A DNA stretch of 19,084 bases from assembly GCA_017623335.1 (NCBI GenBank), contig JAGAPI010000288.1, positions 1 to 19,084 on the forward strand. The letters run 5' to 3'. The position numbers and the translations under genes are program-made. Source of the stretch: Prevotella sp. (GTDB lineage Bacteria; Bacteroidota; Bacteroidia; Bacteroidales; Bacteroidaceae). Positions 14,252-19,084 of this stretch are shown here, piece after piece. Each line of letters begins with the position of its first letter. The first letter of the stretch is position 1. The notes under the pieces are model-generated. The model saw only the letters and a list, made by a program, of their open reading frames with translations. It did not search any database and was not told where the DNA came from.

Positions 14252-17233
14252 TTATTTTAGCGTGTCAATGTATGCTGACGGTGCCACTCCGAAGAATTTT
14301 GTGAAGCAGCGTGTGAAGTATTTCGGGTCGTTGAAGCCCACACGGTAGGCTATCTCGGCAATGTTGCGGTTTGCCGCATTGTCGTTCATCATACGCTTGG
14401 CAATGTCCAGACGGTAGTTGCGTATGAACTGTATGGGAGGCAGTCCGGTGTTGGAGCTTATGTTTTTGCCGAGCACGGTGCGGCTCACTCCAAGGGCATC
14501 GGCAAGTTCCTGCACCCCAAACTTTGAGTCGCGGTAGTTTTGCTCCATCACCTCCATCACCGAGTCCATAAACGGTTTGGTGCTTTCTGCCATTTCTTTC
14601 TTGTCCGCCTCCACGGTCTTTTTCTGACTTTCCTGGTAGCGGCGCTGTGTTTCCAGTATTGTCTGTATCTGCGATTGCAGCTTGCCCGGCTCGTCGCTGT
14701 TCTTGAGTGCAGCCTCTATGGGGCGGTAGAGTATTTCCACTTCGCGCTCCCTCATCAGTTCCAGCCTTCTTTTATATATGCGGTGTACCGTGATTATCAG
14801 CCCCACCGCCATGAGCGATATAAACCACCAGCTCTTCCAGAAATATGGTGTGACATGCACTTTCACCGATATGGTCTGCTCTTTTGTGGAGCCTATTGAT
14901 GGAAGATACTTCACCTTGAAGTTGTAATTGCCGGCAGGCAGTGTTGAGTATCTCACGCTGTGATGTCCGGGCGGCAGCTTTATCCATTCATCCTCAAATC
15001 CTTCCATGCAATAGCTGTATGCGCCTTGGGTCTCGCTGCCATAGTTGAGCGCCGAGAAGTCTATTGTAAACGACCTGTCACTTTCGTGCAGCCTTATTTC
15101 CTTGGCTATTGATATGTCTTCATCGATATACTTGCCGTCGGCAAAAATGTCCTGATTGTCCACCCTCAGACTTGTGAATTTCAGGCTTCCTCCCGTGCTG
15201 ACGGTTGGCGGTTGCTCGCCTTTTATTGCTGTCAGTCCTTTCTCAGAGCCGAGATATATTGTGCCCTGACGGTCGCGGGTTGTGGCGTTGAAGTAGAACT
15301 GTGAGCACAGCAGTCCGTCACGGCTGTAGAAATTGTTGAATGCGCCGGTGGCGGGATTGAGCAGCGACAGTCCATAACTTGTGGCAACCCACAGCATTCC
15401 GCGGTTGTCCACAGTTATGCCTTTCACCATGTTGTTGGCAAGCCCGTCTGTCTCGGTATAGTTTTTTATTACGGTCAGCCCGCCGTTGGAGGCACGTTTA
15501 CATTGGTATAGCCCGTAACCGTTGCTTCCTGCCCATATTATTCCGTCGTTTGTCTCGTACAGACTGAGAATCTTGTCGAGAATGCCGCTTTGGGGATTGT
15601 CCAGCTTGTTGGTGTAGTGCTTCATCTTGAAGTGTCCCCTGCCGCCTTTGCGCGATTTCAGCTCGATGTCGGTCATGCCGTCTAAACACCCCATCAGCAG
15701 ATGGTTGTCGCGGGTTATGATGCATCCTATGTTGCCTCTTATGCTGCCGTTGTCTGGAAACGGATTTTCCAGCTGTCCGGTTTTCATGTTGTAGAAAAAC
15801 ACTCCCTCGTTGGCGCCTATCCACATACCTTTATTTATATGGTCATAAATCATGGCGCCAATGAATGTGAGTGGCTGCTGGTGGGCGGCGTCAACTTTCA
15901 GCCTCGTTATCTGTACGGGATTTCTTGAGGTGACGATATTCACTCCGCCTCCCCATGTGCCTATCCACAGCTGCCCACTGCCGTCGGGAGCAATCACCGA
16001 CACGCTGTTGTGGCTCAGGTTGGTGTTGCCCGTGTTATAATGTTTGAATTGCGTGGAGTGGGGGGGGACTACATTCAGTCCGCCTTCCACCACACCTACC
16101 CAAAGTGTGCCGTCGGGCTCGGTGTATATGGCGTTCACGGCATTTTGTGATATGCTTCCGGGAATGTTTGCATCATGGTAGTAGTTTGTAAGCTTCAGCT
16201 GGCGTGGAGTGAGCTTGCATACTCCGCCGGTTTCCGTTCCCACCCATATCTGTCCGTTTTTTGAGTATATGGTGTTTACGAAGTTGCTGCTCAGCGGATT
16301 TACTGTGGTGCAGCAGTTCCAGTGCTCTATCTTTCCGGTCTTGTCGTTGATGATGTCCACTCCGCAGAGTGTGCCCACCAGCAGATTTCCCGTTGGCGAT
16401 ATGCTCAGGCTGGTCACATTGTCGTGCTGCAGCTGGCTGTTGTCAGGTGTGTGGTGGTACACATTGCGCCCGCTGCCGTTGTTGAACAGCCCGACATTGG
16501 TGCCTATCCATATTTTCCCGTTGTATTTTATCATTGCGCCCACAAACTGTCCGTTCAGCTTGGGAAATTGTGCCGAGATGTCGCGTGTTGTCAGCCTGTT
16601 GCCTTTTGCGCTTATTTCGCGAATCACACCGCCGTAGCCCATCACCACCGTTCCTATGTTGTAAAGGTCCTGAATGGCGAGGTCGGGAGCCGATGAGGTG
16701 TAGCTCATGCCGAGAATGCTGTTTATCGTTCCTTCTGTATCGAAGGCTATGCGGCATATTTGGGCTGCCGTTATCAGCCATATTGCGCCTTTGGTGTCGC
16801 AGTACACACGGCTGCAGCGCTCTTTCTGCAGTTTCTGCAGCCGTTCTGCCAGTTCTTTTGTGGCGCATTTCGGCGACACGGGCTGAAGGGTGTTGAGGCT
16901 CATCACCTGAAAGCCTTCTTCAAACGCCACCCACAGCCGCTTGAACTTATCCTCATATACATTGCGGCTGCTGTTGCTGCGCAGCTGAACTCCCTTGCCG
17001 TTAACTCCAAAGCTCAGGTAGGAGAAACCGTCGTAGCGCACCAGACCGCCGCCGTGTGTTGAGAACCACATGAAACCGTTGCTGTCCTGATAGATGTCGT
17101 CGATAAAATTGCTCGGCATTCCCGACACCATGTTGATGTTCATCATATTATATTTGCCGGGCAGACCGCCTTGGGCGAATGTTCCCAATGCGGCGCTCAG
17201 TGCAAGCAGTAATGTTATAATATAATGTCTCAT
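14252..17233 (-). CDS. Membrane-spanning propeller/Y_Y_Y regulator with AraC domain, lacking kinase and receiver
   Basis: The 993-residue protein resembles a hybrid two-component system (HTCS) but is shorter than the usual 1300-1400 residues. Visible parts: signal peptide 1-20; a periplasmic sensor of Reg_prop repeats over about 30-670 (for example GFMWFSTHGGGLVRYDG, QIWVGTETGGVCKL, TLWVGVVEGGLNVV); a Y_Y_Y-type domain about 720-795 (YSYCMEGFEDEWIKLPPG); one membrane segment about 799-818; a charged helical linker 820-888; and an AraC/HTH_18 domain 888-992 with FGVQELADALGVSRTVLGK and IAYRVGFNDPKYFTRCFTKF. No HisKA H-box, HATPase N/G boxes or receiver aspartate is found, and the frame is uninterrupted. 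It probably senses an arabino-oligosaccharide in the periplasm and switches on the adjoining susC operon through the repeats at 14149-14213. Ligand and direct signalling are inferred. Confidence 0.92.
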   Translation of the reverse strand: MRHYIITLLLALSAALGTFAQGGLPGKYNMMNINMVSGMPSNFIDDIYQDSNGFMWFSTHGGGLVRYDGFSYLSFGVNGKGVQLRSNSSRNVYEDKFKRLWVAFEEGFQVMSLNTLQPVSPKCATKELAERLQKLQKERCSRVYCDTKGAIWLITAAQICRIAFDTEGTINSILGMSYTSSAPDLAIQDLYNIGTVVMGYGGVIREISAKGNRLTTRDISAQFPKLNGQFVGAMIKYNGKIWIGTNVGLFNNGSGRNVYHHTPDNSQLQHDNVTSLSISPTGNLLVGTLCGVDIINDKTGKIEHWNCCTTVNPLSSNFVNTIYSKNGQIWVGTETGGVCKLTPRQLKLTNYYHDANIPGSISQNAVNAIYTEPDGTLWVGVVEGGLNVVPPHSTQFKHYNTGNTNLSHNSVSVIAPDGSGQLWIGTWGGGVNIVTSRNPVQITRLKVDAAHQQPLTFIGAMIYDHINKGMWIGANEGVFFYNMKTGQLENPFPDNGSIRGNIGCIITRDNHLLMGCLDGMTDIELKSRKGGRGHFKMKHYTNKLDNPQSGILDKILSLYETNDGIIWAGSNGYGLYQCKRASNGGLTVIKNYTETDGLANNMVKGITVDNRGMLWVATSYGLSLLNPATGAFNNFYSRDGLLCSQFYFNATTRDRQGTIYLGSEKGLTAIKGEQPPTVSTGGSLKFTSLRVDNQDIFADGKYIDEDISIAKEIRLHESDRSFTIDFSALNYGSETQGAYSYCMEGFEDEWIKLPPGHHSVRYSTLPAGNYNFKVKYLPSIGSTKEQTISVKVHVTPYFWKSWWFISLMAVGLIITVHRIYKRRLELMREREVEILYRPIEAALKNSDEPGKLQSQIQTILETQRRYQESQKKTVEADKKEMAESTKPFMDSVMEVMEQNYRDSKFGVQELADALGVSRTVLGKNISSNTGLPPIQFIRNYRLDIAKRMMNDNAANRNIAEIAYRVGFNDPKYFTRCFTKFFGVAPSAYIDTLK

Positions 17234-17259
17234 TTAGTGTCGTTACTCATTTATGCTGG

Positions 17260-17267
17260 CAAAATTA
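17260..17267 (-). promoter_or_regulatory. Predicted -7 box of the regulator promoter
   Basis: The minus strand reads TAATTTTG, the same octamer as in front of susC and a match to TAnnTTTG. No clear -33 TTG is present upstream, where the DNA is a run of A and T. The start would lie near 17253, giving a leader of only about 20 bases. No GTGGAYAAAC copy is seen here, so autoregulation through that motif is not indicated. Confidence 0.4.
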
Positions 17268-17659
17268 CTACTTTTTTTTGAAAAAGAAGAATAAAAGCGA
17301 TTTTTTTTTATAAAAAAGCTGTGCCGGTTATGGTGTTGCTTCTCTTTCCTGTACTTTTGCAGAACCGCCAAACCGTCACCGCGGAAATTTGGCTATGGCT
17401 TTCAGCAAACGGATGGCTAAATCGCCGATTCACTACTCCCAATCGGCGATTCGCGATTCTAAATGTAGCATTTGGAATTCTATTCTCAACGTTTAGAAAA
17501 ATATATCGCACATAACCATACACCTTTTTACGTAACATTCTCATATTTATATTTTTAAGCGGTGTATGGTTGTTTTGCATTTTCTGTGAAAAATTTGATA
17601 GGCACATTACCTTGCCGAAAATGAAATAGTAAAATAGGTTAATTTTTAGCATGGTTTTA

Positions 17660-17689
17660 TTTGCATTACAACTATTTTTCGTACCTTTG
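17660..17689 (+). promoter_or_regulatory. Bacteroidetes-type promoter of the exported TlpA-like gene
   Basis: TTTG (17660-17663) and TACCTTTG (17682-17689) are 18 bases apart, close to the -33 / -7 arrangement of the Bacteroidetes primary sigma factor. Transcription would start near 17695, about 50 bases before the ATG. It is the best-formed promoter in the window. Confidence 0.7.
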
Positions 17690-17746
17690 TCAAAAATAAT
17701 TTTTACCTACCTGCTGAATAGATTATAATTGCATATATATTAAAAA

Positions 17747-19084
17747 ATGAAGAGAACTATTATCGCGACATTATTCGCATTGTTTGCTTTTTTCTGTGCC
17801 GAGGCACAGAAAAGTGTAGTTTGGGACAGACCGCTTTCTGCTTACTCAAAAGTGATGGGAATCCTTAATGTTACAAAAGTGGAAATGAATGATACGGCTA
17901 CGGTTGTGTCGTTTCATGTCAGTATGCGTGCCGGCAATGAAATGGGATTCCCCGATAATGTGGTGCTGCAGGCTGAGGGCAAGGACTTTAAGGTAAAGTC
18001 ATCGACGGTGCTGAAACTGAATGAGACATTCATTATTCCCGAATCGGGAGAGGCTGACTTTGCGCTGATATTCGAGCCGCTGCCTTATTCTACGAAGAGC
18101 ATCACATTCAGCTATCCCAAAGGATTTGCCATCAGTAACATACGCGACAGAAATGCTCCAAAGGAAGGGCTGGTAGATACGTATTGGCGAAATGACAAGA
18201 CAGGTGACTGGGTGCTTGGTATAGCCAAGGATGCCGTGGTGTATGACTGCAAGGTGTGGAGCATCACATCGAAGAAGGAAAACAAGGGGGCTTACAGTAT
18301 TGAGGCTGTGAGCGGTGACAAGGCTCTGTCTTTGATGATTGGCAAGGAAAAAGACGGAAAGCGTACAATAAAGGTTGACAAGGAGAAAATGGTGTGCAGC
18401 ATGATTGCGACAGACTATCTGCCCGACTATCCTGTAAAGGACACCGTCTCTGCCATCGTCGACAACAGTTACAGGGAGGGCGACAGCATCACTATCATCG
18501 GCTGGTATAAGGACATGCCCCAGAATTTAAGGAAGATCAGCAATGAGTTTGAGATCTCGTACGAAAGCATCTTCTCGGGCGAGAATGTGAATCATTATTC
18601 AAAACTTGACTCGCTCGGACGTTTCGTGCTCCGTATGCCAATAGAAAATACGACAATGCTCTATTGTGACTGGGGCAGAACTTCCACGATGTTTGTGGCT
18701 GAGCCAAACGAGACTTATTTCCTGATGAAGGATTTTGCGGAGAACAAGACGCTTGTTATGGGGAAGAACGCCCGCCTGCAGAATGAGGATTTAGCCAACA
18801 ATTTGCAATATGAACACAGTCCTTATTATAATATGAATGAAGTCGGCGGCACAATGCCCTACCTGCACCTCTGCGACAGCATTAATCGGGTTGCATTGCA
18901 AACGCTTGATGATTATTGCAACGCTCACCCTACATTGTCGTCAAGATACAAGAGGCTTTACAGGAATATCATTCTTGGCGAAACGGCGAGAAATCTTATG
19001 CAGGCACGTTTCGGTGTGCCGAACAACGAACTTCCCAAAGAATATGTGGATTTAGTCACCGAAAATTATTGGAAGAAGATTGAA
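17747..19084 (+). CDS. Exported protein, probable N-terminal part of a TlpA/thioredoxin-like family (cut by window end)
   Basis: The reading frame opens at ATG 17747 and runs 446 codons to the window edge without a stop. MKRTIIATLFALFAFFCAEA|Q is a clear signal peptide, so the product is exported. A beta-rich region follows (about 25-135), with PESGEADFALIFEPLP near residues 99-114. A helical region near 388-430 contains LDDYCNAHPTLSSRYKRLY and LMQARFG. I have seen this layout in large Bacteroidetes proteins that end in a TlpA/thioredoxin domain with CxxC, but that part would lie beyond the window, so the assignment is tentative. It has its own promoter and diverges from the regulator, which argues for a function separate from the arabinan locus. 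Confidence 0.75.
   Translation, partial: MKRTIIATLFALFAFFCAEAQKSVVWDRPLSAYSKVMGILNVTKVEMNDTATVVSFHVSMRAGNEMGFPDNVVLQAEGKDFKVKSSTVLKLNETFIIPESGEADFALIFEPLPYSTKSITFSYPKGFAISNIRDRNAPKEGLVDTYWRNDKTGDWVLGIAKDAVVYDCKVWSITSKKENKGAYSIEAVSGDKALSLMIGKEKDGKRTIKVDKEKMVCSMIATDYLPDYPVKDTVSAIVDNSYREGDSITIIGWYKDMPQNLRKISNEFEISYESIFSGENVNHYSKLDSLGRFVLRMPIENTTMLYCDWGRTSTMFVAEPNETYFLMKDFAENKTLVMGKNARLQNEDLANNLQYEHSPYYNMNEVGGTMPYLHLCDSINRVALQTLDDYCNAHPTLSSRYKRLYRNIILGETARNLMQARFGVPNNELPKEYVDLVTENYWKKIE

Larger units (their letters stand above)
17234..17746. other. 513-base AT-rich divergent spacer with inverted repeats
   Basis: No convincing protein gene is seen in this spacer. It holds homopolymer A and T tracts and the palindrome TTTTTTATAAAAAA at 17304-17317. 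AATCGCCGATT (17420-17430) faces its exact complement at 17441-17451 over a 10-base loop. AACCATACACC (17514-17524) faces GGTGTATGGTT (17561-17571) over 36 bases. A plus-strand TACTTTTG box at 17352-17359 could start a transcript through the first repeat. Confidence 0.7.

Noticed and set aside
14252..17233. Regulator shortened by frameshift or pseudogene formation
   Set aside because: The frame is continuous from signal peptide to complete AraC domain, and neither neighbouring spacer contains kinase or receiver remnants.
17308..17652. Minus-strand frame of 114 codons in the divergent spacer
   Set aside because: It has no recognisable domain. The repeated NRRF-type residues come from the inverted repeats, and codon use looks like non-coding DNA. 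A structured RNA is a better explanation.

Overview
The window looks like chromosomal DNA from a member of the Bacteroidales, most likely Prevotellaceae. The grounds are a SusC/SusD pair, lipoprotein signals of the Bacteroidetes type, a propeller/Y_Y_Y/AraC membrane regulator, promoter-like TAnnTTTG boxes instead of sigma70 boxes, start sites with little Shine-Dalgarno signal, and a C-terminal tail (IYNISGQRV ... GIVIINGKKYIRK) of a kind common on secreted Prevotella enzymes. The genus is an inference.

Region 1 (1-3226, plus strand) is a housekeeping block: the 3' end of ftsY (SRP receptor), rimO (ribosomal protein S12 methylthiotransferase), a small HU-family protein, and a second HU-family gene whose start codon overlaps the previous stop. 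The second HU protein is unusual. An HU domain is followed by twelve EEPAP-type acidic repeats, one membrane segment and a C-terminal LysM-like domain, so it may link the nucleoid to the cell wall. The block ends in a cluster of hairpins (3254-3369) that also faces the end of the convergent operon.

Region 2 (3368-14025, minus strand) is a compact polysaccharide utilisation locus, transcribed as susC - susD - surface glycan-binding lipoprotein - large modular GH43 - small GH43. Both enzymes look like endo-alpha-1,5-L-arabinanases, so the likely substrate is arabinan, the side chain of pectin. The large GH43 and the lipoprotein share a module of about 145-170 residues (three copies in all), which suggests that enzyme and binding protein grip the same glycan. 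No alpha-L-arabinofuranosidase is present, so oligosaccharides must be finished by enzymes encoded elsewhere. A strong hairpin between the lipoprotein and the first enzyme gene probably lowers or uncouples enzyme expression.

Region 3 (14026-17233, minus strand) is the control unit. A 993-residue regulator has the periplasmic propeller, Y_Y_Y domain and membrane segment of a hybrid two-component system, then runs through a short helical linker straight into an AraC-type DNA-binding domain, with no kinase or receiver. In the 226 bases between it and susC lie three copies of GTGGAYAAAC. Two are direct repeats exactly 21 bp apart, placed where a -33 box would be, and the third is inverted. This is the geometry expected of an AraC-family activator site.

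Region 4 (17234-19084) holds a 513-base AT-rich divergent spacer with two perfect 11-bp inverted repeats, then the start of a plus-strand gene with a good Bacteroidetes promoter. That gene encodes an exported protein resembling the N-terminal part of large TlpA/thioredoxin-like proteins and is cut by the window edge. No tRNA, rRNA, CRISPR array, insertion sequence or integrase was seen.
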